Positions 1 to 5,375 of a DNA stretch of 7,430 nucleotides are shown here, piece by piece. The notes under the pieces were generated by a model that saw only the letters and a list, made by a program, of their open reading frames with translations, ran no database searches and had not been told where the DNA came from. Position 1 is the stretch's first letter. Each line of letters opens with the position of its first letter. The stretch spans positions 1-7,430 of the forward strand of contig JAPLER010000034.1 of the NCBI GenBank assembly GCA_026391115.1, given 5' to 3'. A program made the translations under genes and the position numbers. This stretch comes from Bacteroidota bacterium. Lineage in GTDB: Bacteria > Bacteroidota > Bacteroidia > Chitinophagales > Chitinophagaceae.

Positions 1-605
1 TGAAAATGTACCCGCAATACAAGCATTTGTTTAATAATAAAATTAAATATCATATTAATCCAACTGGTAAGTTTGTTATTGGTGGGCCACACGGTGATAC
101 AGGTTTAACAGGCAGAAAAATTATCGTTGATACTTATGGTGGTAAAGGTGCTCATGGCGGTGGTGCATTTAGTGGAAAAGACCCTAGTAAAGTTGATAGA
201 AGTGCTGCTTATGCAACACGACACATTGCTAAAAACTTAGTAGCTGCTGGCGTTTGTACAGAAGCTCTAGTACAAGTAAGTTATGCAATTGGTGTAGCTC
301 AACCAACATCAATTAATGTAAATACTTATGGCACTGCAAAAGTAAAAATGACTGATGGACAAATAGGAAAATTAGTTGAAGGTATTTTTGACATGCGTCC
401 TTATTTTATTGAGCAAAGGTTTAAATTACGTACACCAATGTACAGCGAAACTGCAGCCTATGGGCATATGGGTCGTAAAAATGAAGTAGTTGAGAAAACA
501 TTCTCAACACCAGATGGTAAAACTAAAAAAGTAAAAGTAGAATTATTTACTTGGGAAAAATTAGACTATGTAGCTAAAGTGAAAAAAGCATTTGGAATAA
601 AATAG
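1..605 (+). CDS. metK: S-adenosylmethionine synthetase, C-terminal part (5' end outside window)
   Basis: This is the C-terminal half (about 200 residues) of methionine adenosyltransferase, the cytoplasmic enzyme that makes S-adenosylmethionine from methionine and ATP. The reading frame is open to the left edge, so the ATG at position 6 is an internal methionine and not the start. Counting from that Met, the family core is plain: INPTGKFVIGGP (17-28), DTGLTGRKI (31-39), the glycine-rich phosphate-binding signature GGGAFSGKD (51-59), and KVDRSAAYATRHIAKN just after it. Near the end, ETAAYGHMGR is followed by a short Lys-rich insertion and FTWEKLD; that insertion is typical of Bacteroidota MetK. 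The gene ends with TAG at 603-605 and is followed by a hairpin terminator. It is convergent with the atp operon and not part of it. No damage is visible in the portion present. Confidence 0.97.
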   Translation, partial: KMYPQYKHLFNNKIKYHINPTGKFVIGGPHGDTGLTGRKIIVDTYGGKGAHGGGAFSGKDPSKVDRSAAYATRHIAKNLVAAGVCTEALVQVSYAIGVAQPTSINVNTYGTAKVKMTDGQIGKLVEGIFDMRPYFIEQRFKLRTPMYSETAAYGHMGRKNEVVEKTFSTPDGKTKKVKVELFTWEKLDYVAKVKKAFGIK

Positions 606-615
606 AATTGAATAA

Positions 616-657
616 TTGAAATAAAAGCCTAGAAATATTTCGAGGCTTTTATTTCAA
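616..657 (+). terminator. Hairpin terminator downstream of metK
   Basis: A perfect 15-bp inverted repeat (616-630 with 643-657) begins 10 bases after the metK stop. The 12-base middle is itself almost fully palindromic (GAAATATTTC), so the RNA could form a nearly continuous long hairpin. The outer stem holds AAAAGCCT/AGGCTTTT and is followed by T-rich sequence without a clean T-run. It probably ends metK transcription and may also work on the opposite strand as a backstop for the atp operon. Confidence 0.75.
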
Positions 658-681
658 GTTTAGTTTTATAATTTATGATAT

Positions 682-712
682 AAAAAAAGTCCCACAATAA
701 TGCGGGACTTTT
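682..712 (-). terminator. Rho-independent terminator of the atp operon
   Basis: Read on the minus strand, AAAAGTCCCGC, a 6-base loop and GTGGGACTTTT form an 11-bp stem containing one G-U pair. It runs into a stretch of T (the A-run at 682-688 on the plus strand). It starts about 20 bases after the atpA stop codon. The G-U pair forms only in minus-strand RNA, because the plus strand would have an A-C mismatch there. This supports assignment to atpA rather than metK. Confidence 0.85.
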
Positions 713-731
713 CACTAAAATTTATTTCTTT

Positions 732-2309
732 TTATTTGTACTGACTAGTTAGTCCTTTTGCCAATTCTTCCATTTTAGCAATATCAGCGTCTTCATATTT
801 ACCTTTTTTGAAGTTAGCTAAAACCTCTGGTAATTTATTTCTCATTTCTGTTAAGAAATGCTCTTCAAAGGCTTTAACATTTTTAATCGCAACTTCTTTT
901 AATAAACCTTTAGTTCCTAAATGTATAATTGCTACTTGATCTTCTACTTTAAACGGAGTGTATTGTGCTTGTTTCAAAATCTCTACGTTTCTTGCACCTT
1001 TATCAATTACATTTTTAGTAGCAGCATCTAAGTCACCACCAAATTTAGAGAACGCTTCTAATTCTCGGTATAGTGCTTGGTCAAGTTTCAATGTACCAGC
1101 CACTTTTTTCATTGATTTAATTTGAGCATTACCACCCACACGACTTACAGAAATACCTACGTTAATAGCTGGACGAATACCTGCATTAAATAAGTTACCT
1201 TCTAAGAAAATCTGTCCATCAGTAATTGAAATTACGTTGGTAGGAATGTAAGCAGATACGTCACCAGCTTGGGTTTCAATAATTGGCAATGCTGTTAAAC
1301 TACCTCCACCTTTTACCAAATGTTTAATACTTTCTGGCAAGTCATTCATATTTTTAGCAACACTATCATTATTAATAACTTTAGCAGCTCTTTCCAATAA
1401 ACGACTATGTAAATAGAATACATCACCAGGATAAGCCTCACGTCCTGGTGGTCTTCTTAACAATAAAGAAACCTCACGATATGCCACAGCTTGTTTACTT
1501 AAATCATCAAATACAATTAATGCAGGACGACCAGTATCTCTGAAAAACTCACCAATAGCAGCACCAGCAAATGGAGCATAGAATTGTTGAGGAGCAGGGT
1601 CACTTGCACTTGCACAAACAATAGTCGTATAAGCCATTGCACCATTGTCATTTAAGGTCTTCATAACCCCAGCAACAGTTGATGCTTTTTGACCAATAGC
1701 AACATATATGCAATAAACTGGTTGACCAGCATCGTAAAATTCTTTTTGGTTAATAATAGTATCTACACAAATAGCTGTTTTACCAGTTTGTCTATCACCA
1801 ATTACCAACTCGCGTTGACCACGACCAACAGGAATCATTGCGTCAATTGCTTTGATACCAGTTTGTAATGGTTCAGTTACTGGCTGACGATAAATTACCC
1901 CAGGAGCTTTACGCTCTAGTGGCATTTCATATAATTCACCAGTAATAGGTCCTTTACCATCAATTGGCTCACCCAAAGTATTGATAACACGACCCACCAC
2001 ACCTTCACCTACTTTAATAGATGCGATTTGGTTAGTACGTTTTACTTTACTGCCTTCTTTAATGCCTTCACTGTTACCCAATAATACTACACCCACATTA
2101 TCTTCTTCAAGGTTCAAGGCAATTGCACGAGTGCCGTTTTCAAACTCAACAAGTTCACCACTACCCACATTATTTAAGCCATAAACACGAGCAATACCAT
2201 CACCAACCTGTAACACAGTACCTACTTCTTCTAGGTCTGCACTAGCATTAAAATTACTTAATTGCTGTCTTAAAATCGCTGATATTTCATCAGGTTTAAT
2301 GTCTGTCAT
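732..2309 (-). CDS. atpA: F1Fo ATP synthase subunit alpha
   Basis: This is the non-catalytic nucleotide-binding subunit of the F1 head, three copies alternating with three beta subunits at the inner face of the cytoplasmic membrane. Its 525 residues are the full family length. The N-terminal delta-binding helix (about 1-25) precedes the beta-barrel (about 26-95). The P-loop GDRQTGKT is at 171-178 and the Walker B-like ALIVFDDL at 263-270. The ATP synthase alpha/beta signature PAINVGISVSRVGG is at 380-393, with Arg390 at the place of the conserved arginine that contacts the catalytic site. The C-terminal helical domain follows. The ATG at 2309 gives the expected N-terminus (MTDIKPDEISAILRQQL). 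It is the last gene of the operon and lies 92 bases after atpH. No gamma gene follows; a terminator does. Confidence 0.98.
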   Translation of the reverse strand: MTDIKPDEISAILRQQLSNFNASADLEEVGTVLQVGDGIARVYGLNNVGSGELVEFENGTRAIALNLEEDNVGVVLLGNSEGIKEGSKVKRTNQIASIKVGEGVVGRVINTLGEPIDGKGPITGELYEMPLERKAPGVIYRQPVTEPLQTGIKAIDAMIPVGRGQRELVIGDRQTGKTAICVDTIINQKEFYDAGQPVYCIYVAIGQKASTVAGVMKTLNDNGAMAYTTIVCASASDPAPQQFYAPFAGAAIGEFFRDTGRPALIVFDDLSKQAVAYREVSLLLRRPPGREAYPGDVFYLHSRLLERAAKVINNDSVAKNMNDLPESIKHLVKGGGSLTALPIIETQAGDVSAYIPTNVISITDGQIFLEGNLFNAGIRPAINVGISVSRVGGNAQIKSMKKVAGTLKLDQALYRELEAFSKFGGDLDAATKNVIDKGARNVEILKQAQYTPFKVEDQVAIIHLGTKGLLKEVAIKNVKAFEEHFLTEMRNKLPEVLANFKKGKYEDADIAKMEELAKGLTSQYK

Positions 2310-2401
2310 TTTAATTTATTTAAATTATAAATTTTGAATTATAAATTATTTATTAAAGAGAAAACTAAAAATAAAAAACAAAACGTTTAGGTCTTTAAAT
2401 T
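2310..2401 (-). other. AT-rich atpH-atpA spacer with short direct repeat
   Basis: This 92-base gap between atpH and atpA is almost entirely A and T. An 11-base direct repeat, AATTATAAATT, occurs at 2323-2333 and 2337-2347 and is itself close to palindromic. I find no TAnnTTTG promoter element and no GC-containing hairpin here. It is most likely an untranslated spacer in the operon mRNA, perhaps an unstructured AT-rich leader that helps atpA translation. Confidence 0.4.
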
Positions 2402-2965
2402 TTATCTTAATGCAGGAACATACACGTTCTTTGCAAATTGTTTTTTAATATCTCTTAAATCTCTTGCTATACTAGCATCAACCAAATTATTATTATATTC
2501 TAATACGAATCCACCAATCAAACTTTCATCTACCTTAGCTTCTAATTCTACTTTTCCTAAACCACCATCTTTTGCTGCTTTAGTTGCAATAGCTTGTTTC
2601 AGTTCTTCGCTTAAAGCAATAGCAGTAGTTAGTTTAACCTGATGAATGCCTTTTATTGAATTGTATTGATCAATGAAAGCAGTTACAATTTCTGGTAGTT
2701 CAAACTCCCTTCCTTTACTAACTAATAATTTTAAAAATAGGTTAGATATATCGCTAATGCTGCTAGAAACAACAGCTTCAAGAATTTTTATTTTTGTAGA
2801 CGGCATAATGATTGGACTTTGTAAAACATTTACAAAATCTTTATTGCTTTTACAAATGGATTGCAAAAACTTCATATCTGCATATGCTAATTCCAATTGA
2901 TTTTTCTCAGTTGATAAATCAATCAAACTTTTTGCATATCTATGTGCTAAACGTGGATTTGGCAT
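2402..2965 (-). CDS. atpH: F1Fo ATP synthase subunit delta
   Basis: The delta subunit sits on top of the F1 head and ties the alpha subunits to the b-subunit peripheral stalk. Its 187 residues are the usual family length. The N-terminal helical domain begins with RLAHRYAKSLIDLS (5-18), matching the RxARxYAxAL pattern of the family. The C-terminal signature VDESLIGGFVL lies at 145-155, followed by DASIARDLRDIKKQF. The region between is poorly conserved, as is normal for delta. The gene begins 17 bases after the atpF stop, so the two are co-transcribed and may be translationally linked. The ATG at 2965 is preceded by AAAAGA, a weak purine-rich stretch only. Confidence 0.96.
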   Translation of the reverse strand: MPNPRLAHRYAKSLIDLSTEKNQLELAYADMKFLQSICKSNKDFVNVLQSPIIMPSTKIKILEAVVSSSISDISNLFLKLLVSKGREFELPEIVTAFIDQYNSIKGIHQVKLTTAIALSEELKQAIATKAAKDGGLGKVELEAKVDESLIGGFVLEYNNNLVDASIARDLRDIKKQFAKNVYVPALR

Positions 2966-2982
2966 TCTTTTATTAGTTTAAA

Positions 2983-3498
2983 CTAATTCAATTTTACTGA
3001 GTTTGCTAAGTCTTTGATATAATTTTCTTGCTCAGCTTTGTTACTTAATTCTCTTCTTAATATTTTCTCACTTACTTCAATTACTAAAGCACCAACTTGA
3101 TTTTTTACATCTGTTAAAGCTGCATTTTTTTGTTGATTGATGGCAACTTGTGCATCGCTAACTATTCTATCATATTCAGCTTTAGCTTTATCTTTTGCTT
3201 CAGCAACCATTTTATCAGACGCTTCTTTTGCATCTTTAATCATCATAGCTCTTTCTTCACGAGCTTTTTGTAACAAAGCTTCGTTTTCACTTGCCATTTG
3301 AGCCATTTCCGATTTCAACTTATCGGCTTTTAACAAAGCTTCTTCAATACCTTGCTCTCTTTCATCAATTGCAGCAAGTATTGGTTTCCAAGCTAATTTT
3401 TTTAAAACAAAAAATAGTATTAAGAAAGCCAATAAACTCCATACAACTAAACCAAATTTTGGTAATACTAAAGGACTAACTTCTAATAAAGAAAACAT
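2983..3498 (-). CDS. atpF: F1Fo ATP synthase subunit b
   Basis: Subunit b forms the peripheral stalk that holds the F1 head static against the rotating c-ring. The 171-residue protein has a short N-terminus, one membrane helix (about 12-33, ending FLILFFVLKKL) and the family's tether sequence KPILAAIDEREQGIEEAL (about 38-55). A long charged helix follows, rich in Ala, Lys and Glu (about 45-150), with alternating AKxKAKAEYDRIVSDAQ-type repeats that suit the right-handed coiled coil of b dimers. The C-terminus (EVSEKILRRELS) is the delta-binding part. The gene lies 96 bases after atpE, a gap that contains a strong hairpin. No clear Shine-Dalgarno precedes the ATG at 3498. Confidence 0.97.
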   Translation of the reverse strand: MFSLLEVSPLVLPKFGLVVWSLLAFLILFFVLKKLAWKPILAAIDEREQGIEEALLKADKLKSEMAQMASENEALLQKAREERAMMIKDAKEASDKMVAEAKDKAKAEYDRIVSDAQVAINQQKNAALTDVKNQVGALVIEVSEKILRRELSNKAEQENYIKDLANSVKLN

Positions 3499-3532
3499 AT
3501 CTTAAAAATTTATTCAATTTAAAACTTTAAAG

Positions 3533-3573
3533 AAATAACAAACCCATTGCCCTGTGCTTTGGGTTTGTTATTT
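3533..3573 (-). promoter_or_regulatory. 14-bp stem-loop between atpE and atpF
   Basis: There is a perfect 14-bp inverted repeat: AAATAACAAACCCA at 3533-3546 and its complement TGGGTTTGTTATTT at 3560-3573, with a 13-base loop. On the minus (coding) strand it begins about 20 bases after the atpE stop, and its 3' arm leads into TTTCTTTAAAGTTTTAAA. It could act as a partial terminator or as a stabiliser of the atpB-atpE mRNA 3' end. Either role would raise c-subunit output relative to b, delta and alpha. The repeat itself is directly visible; its role is inference. Confidence 0.7.
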
Positions 3574-3594
3574 TGTGCTGTTAAGGAATTAACC

Positions 3595-3807
3595 TTATTT
3601 GATACCCATAAGGGCAACAACCACAGCAAATAACGCAACTGCCTCTACGAATGCAGCAGCTACAATCATATTAGATTGGATATCTTTTGCAGCCTCTGGT
3701 TGACGTGCTATACCTTCTACAGCACCTTTACCAATTTGACCAATACCGATACCTGCACCAATTGCAGCTAAACCTGCACCAATTGCAGCAATACTTCCTA
3801 CTACCAT
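3595..3807 (-). CDS. atpE: F1Fo ATP synthase subunit c
   Basis: Subunit c is the small hairpin proteolipid that forms the rotating, proton-carrying ring in the membrane. The protein has 70 residues: helix 1 with a glycine-rich face (about 4-30, GAGIGIGQIGKG), the polar loop ARQPEA (34-39) that contacts gamma and epsilon, and helix 2 with the ion-binding carboxylate Glu55 in AAAFVEAVALF. Residues after Glu55 are Ala-Val, not the Ser/Thr of sodium-binding rings, and Gln24 is two positions off the sodium-ligand glutamine when aligned on RQPEA. Proton coupling is therefore inferred. The ATG at 3807 is fixed by an in-frame TAA two codons upstream. It is 36 bases after atpB and followed by the stem-loop at 3533-3573. 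Confidence 0.98.
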   Translation of the reverse strand: MVVGSIAAIGAGLAAIGAGIGIGQIGKGAVEGIARQPEAAKDIQSNMIVAAAFVEAVALFAVVVALMGIK

Positions 3808-3843
3808 TTTGTGTTAGTTTTAAATTGTGAAAAATAAAAAAAA

Positions 3844-4956
3844 TTAATGATGACTTTCATCGTGATGATGCTTAGCTGTGGACATTCCAATATACATAGC
3901 ACTTAATAATGTAAAGATGAATGCTTGTAAAAAAGCAACTAAACATTCAATAACACCAATAAACACAGCAAAAGGCACAGCTACAGCAGATGCATAAATA
4001 CTTTTAAATATGAAAATCAAACAAATTAAACTTAATACTAATATGTGACCAGCAGTAATATTAGCAAACAAACGAATCATTAATGAAATTGGTTTTGTAA
4101 ACACACCAATTAACTCAATAGGAGCTAAAAACAATTTCATTGTCCAATGCATCCCAGGCATCCAAAAAATGTGCCCCCAATAATCTTTAGTGCCATTAAC
4201 ATTAGTAACAATAAACACTAAAACTGCTAAAATCATTGTAAAAGCTATATTACCACTTAAGTTGGCACCACCTGGAAAAATTGGTATTAAACCTAAGAAG
4301 TTATTAACTAAAACCAAAAAGAAAATAGTTAATAAAAAAGGCATAAATTTTCTATAATGATGACCAATATTGGGTTTTGCAACTGTATCTCTTACAAAAA
4401 GAATTACAGGTTCCATAAAAGATTGCAAACCTTTTGGTGCTGTTGTAACACCACGTTTTTTGTAAGCACCACCCACAGAAATAAATATTACTAATAATAG
4501 AGTAACTGATATTAAAAGAGAAGCTACATTTTTTGTGATTGAAAAATCCCAAACCTTGGCTGTTTCCTCTTCATTTATACTTCCATCAGTATTTACAACT
4601 TTTATCGAACCTTCAAAATTTTTGTAGCTATTTTTTCCTTGATATACAACTGACTCATGTTCATCATTTACTAAATGATGTGAAGAGAAAACCTCGAAAC
4701 CTTTATCTGAATATAAAATTACAGGTAATGAAATTGAAGTATGACCCCATAAATGCCAGCTATAATCATCTTGTATATGCTCCATAATTAAAGCATTTAC
4801 ATCTACATTATCGTCGTTATGTTTAGCTTCAGTATGGTTTGTTGTAGTATCGTTTTGAGTGTGTTCTTGCGAAAAAGATAAATTTGTAAATAACACACAA
4901 AAAACGCTGAAAGCAGCAATCAGTAAGTGTTTGTAGCGTCTAATCATCATATCCAT
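3844..4956 (-). CDS. atpB: F1Fo ATP synthase subunit a, with signal peptide and periplasmic N-terminal domain
   Basis: Subunit a provides the two proton half-channels beside the c-ring. The frame is open upstream to an ATG at 5016, but the promoter -7 element at 4971-4978 lies inside that extension, so I place the start at 4956 (370 residues). Starts at 4950 or 4947 are equally possible. From 4956 the protein has a signal peptide (RRYKHLLIAAFSVFCVLFTNLSFSQ; likely cleavage near residue 29), then about 110 polar, His/Asp-rich residues, then five or six membrane segments from about residue 142. The essential channel arginine is Arg295 in SLMIRLFANITAGH. Glu281 (APIELIG) and Gln344 (FLQAFIF) also match the family. 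The tail is His-rich (KHHHDESHH). The long N-terminal domain is usual in Bacteroidota a subunits. First gene of the operon; no atpI or atpZ precedes it. Confidence 0.95.
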   Translation of the reverse strand: MDMMIRRYKHLLIAAFSVFCVLFTNLSFSQEHTQNDTTTNHTEAKHNDDNVDVNALIMEHIQDDYSWHLWGHTSISLPVILYSDKGFEVFSSHHLVNDEHESVVYQGKNSYKNFEGSIKVVNTDGSINEEETAKVWDFSITKNVASLLISVTLLLVIFISVGGAYKKRGVTTAPKGLQSFMEPVILFVRDTVAKPNIGHHYRKFMPFLLTIFFLVLVNNFLGLIPIFPGGANLSGNIAFTMILAVLVFIVTNVNGTKDYWGHIFWMPGMHWTMKLFLAPIELIGVFTKPISLMIRLFANITAGHILVLSLICLIFIFKSIYASAVAVPFAVFIGVIECLVAFLQAFIFTLLSAMYIGMSTAKHHHDESHH

Positions 4957-4970
4957 CTCGAAATTTGGTG

Positions 4971-4978
4971 CAAAAGTA
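4971..4978 (-). promoter_or_regulatory. Bacteroidota-type promoter of the atp operon (-7 element TACTTTTG)
   Basis: On the minus strand TACTTTTG matches the Bacteroidota primary-sigma -7 consensus TAnnTTTG exactly and is followed by CACC, a common start-site context. A TTTG lies upstream at 4997-4994, spaced 15 bases, shorter than the roughly 19 bases usual for the -33 box, so the -33 element is weak or absent. Transcription would start near 4964-4966 and leave a leader of only about 8-18 bases before the candidate atpB start codons. Confidence 0.7.
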
Positions 4979-5060
4979 GGGGGTTGGTGGTTACAAACTT
5001 GAAATTTCCAAGGCAAAAATTAAAAAAAATATTAATAGACCTAAAGCCATTTTATTTCTA

Positions 5061-5096
5061 AAAAACAAAAAACTCTTATTAAAGTAACAAGAGTTT
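5061..5096 (-). terminator. Minus-strand rho-independent terminator without an evident long gene
   Basis: AAACTCTT at 5070-5077 pairs with AAGAGTTT at 5089-5096, and after one mismatch an inner TT/AA pair closes a 5-base loop. Read on the minus strand, the stem is followed by a T-rich run, TTTTTTGTTTTT (5072 down to 5061). The plus strand has no T-run after it. It would therefore end a transcript that comes from 5100-5375 on the minus strand, and so insulate the atp promoter from it. Confidence 0.6.
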
Positions 5097-5112
5097 CGTT
5101 AAGACTACATTT

Positions 5113-5199
5113 TTACAACAACAAGTTTGTACTTCTGCTTATTTCGTCAAAAATCAAGTAATTGCCATTGGCAAGCAAGATAACCAGTTGATTTTTCAT
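5113..5199 (-). CDS. Possible 28-residue peptide, unknown
   Basis: An ATG at 5199 opens 28 codons ending with TAA at 5113-5115. The peptide begins MKNQLVILLANGNYLIF and ends in three leucines: a hydrophobic start, a charged DEISR segment, then a hydrophobic end. I do not recognise it. What favours it being real is its place: it begins on the stop codon of another short ORF (TAATG overlap), and a hairpin with a T-run follows 17 bases after its stop. Against it, ORFs this short are common by chance in AT-rich DNA, and I find no matching promoter or Shine-Dalgarno. It could also be a remnant of a decayed gene or the inside of a small RNA. Confidence 0.25.
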   Translation of the reverse strand: MKNQLVILLANGNYLIFDEISRSTNLLL

Positions 5200-5264
5200 T
5201 AGAAATAAATAATTGGTGTATTACTTAAAACGTAGGAAGTGTATTTATATTTCATCTTACTCAT
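5199..5264 (-). CDS. Possible 21-residue peptide upstream of and overlapping the 28-residue ORF
   Basis: An ATG at 5264 opens 21 codons, beginning MSKMKYKYTSYVLS: basic and Tyr-rich at the start, hydrophobic at the end (PIIYF). Its TAA shares one base with the ATG of the next short ORF, the arrangement used for translational coupling. Not recognised. A second in-frame ATG is at codon 4. No TAnnTTTG promoter is seen upstream. Chance occurrence is a serious alternative. Confidence 0.2.
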   Translation of the reverse strand: MSKMKYKYTSYVLSNTPIIYF

Positions 5265-5329
5265 ATATTCGCTGTATTATATTGTCGTCTATGATTGTTT
5301 AATTTTTTGCAACCGCAATTCTTAATATA

Positions 5330-5346
5330 TGCAACAGATCGTTGCA
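5330..5346. promoter_or_regulatory. Operator-like palindrome TGCAAC-N5-GTTGCA upstream of the MATE gene
   Basis: Two perfect 6-base arms (5330-5335 and 5341-5346) flank AGATC, and a third copy of TGCAAC lies at 5308-5313, 22 bases upstream, about two helical turns. The palindrome ends 29 bases before the MATE start codon, a fitting place for a repressor site controlling an efflux gene. It could instead form a small hairpin in the mRNA leader. No regulator gene is in the window, and which protein would bind is unknown. Confidence 0.4.
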
Positions 5347-5375
5347 CTATTTCTTATTTATAGTATTTAAAAACA

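Larger units (their letters stand above)
4979..5375. other. Long divergent intergenic region between atpB and the MATE gene
   Basis: This stretch of about 400 bases holds no gene of ordinary length. From the atpB side it contains an AT-rich stretch, a hairpin with a T-run on the minus strand (5061-5096), and two very short minus-strand ORFs (5113-5199 and 5199-5264). A small hairpin TTGCC-ATT-GGCAA (5162-5174) lies within one of them. A TGCAAC-N5-GTTGCA palindrome (5330-5346) sits just before the MATE start codon. I see no tRNA and no TAnnTTTG match on either strand between 5100 and 5375. Confidence 0.6.

Noticed and set aside
1981..2184. Plus-strand ORF of 67 codons opposite atpA
   Set aside because: It lies fully inside the well-conserved atpA gene on the other strand; its Pro/Thr/Leu-rich product is the usual shadow of that sequence.
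2673..2900. Plus-strand ORF of 75 codons opposite atpH
   Set aside because: Antisense shadow of atpH with no family features.
2973..2986. 14-base perfect palindrome TTAGTTTAAACTAA at the atpF stop/atpH leader
   Set aside because: All but two bases are A or T and there is no loop; it overlaps the atpF stop codon and is likely chance in AT-rich DNA.
3291..3479. Plus-strand ORF of 62 codons opposite atpF
   Set aside because: Antisense shadow of the low-complexity coiled-coil region of atpF.
3595..3807. Gln24 in subunit c as a sign of sodium coupling
   Set aside because: Aligned on the RQPEA loop it is two positions away from the sodium-ligand Gln, and Glu55 is followed by Ala-Val rather than Ser/Thr.
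4352..4787. A minus-strand ORF in another frame (4352-4552) and a plus-strand ORF (4539-4787) inside atpB
   Set aside because: Both lie within intact atpB; the Cys/Phe/Tyr-rich products look like out-of-frame translation.
5269..5310. TATAAT-like and TTGCAA-like boxes on the minus strand before the micro-ORFs
   Set aside because: The spacing is about 25 bases instead of about 17, and Bacteroidota primary promoters use TAnnTTTG instead.
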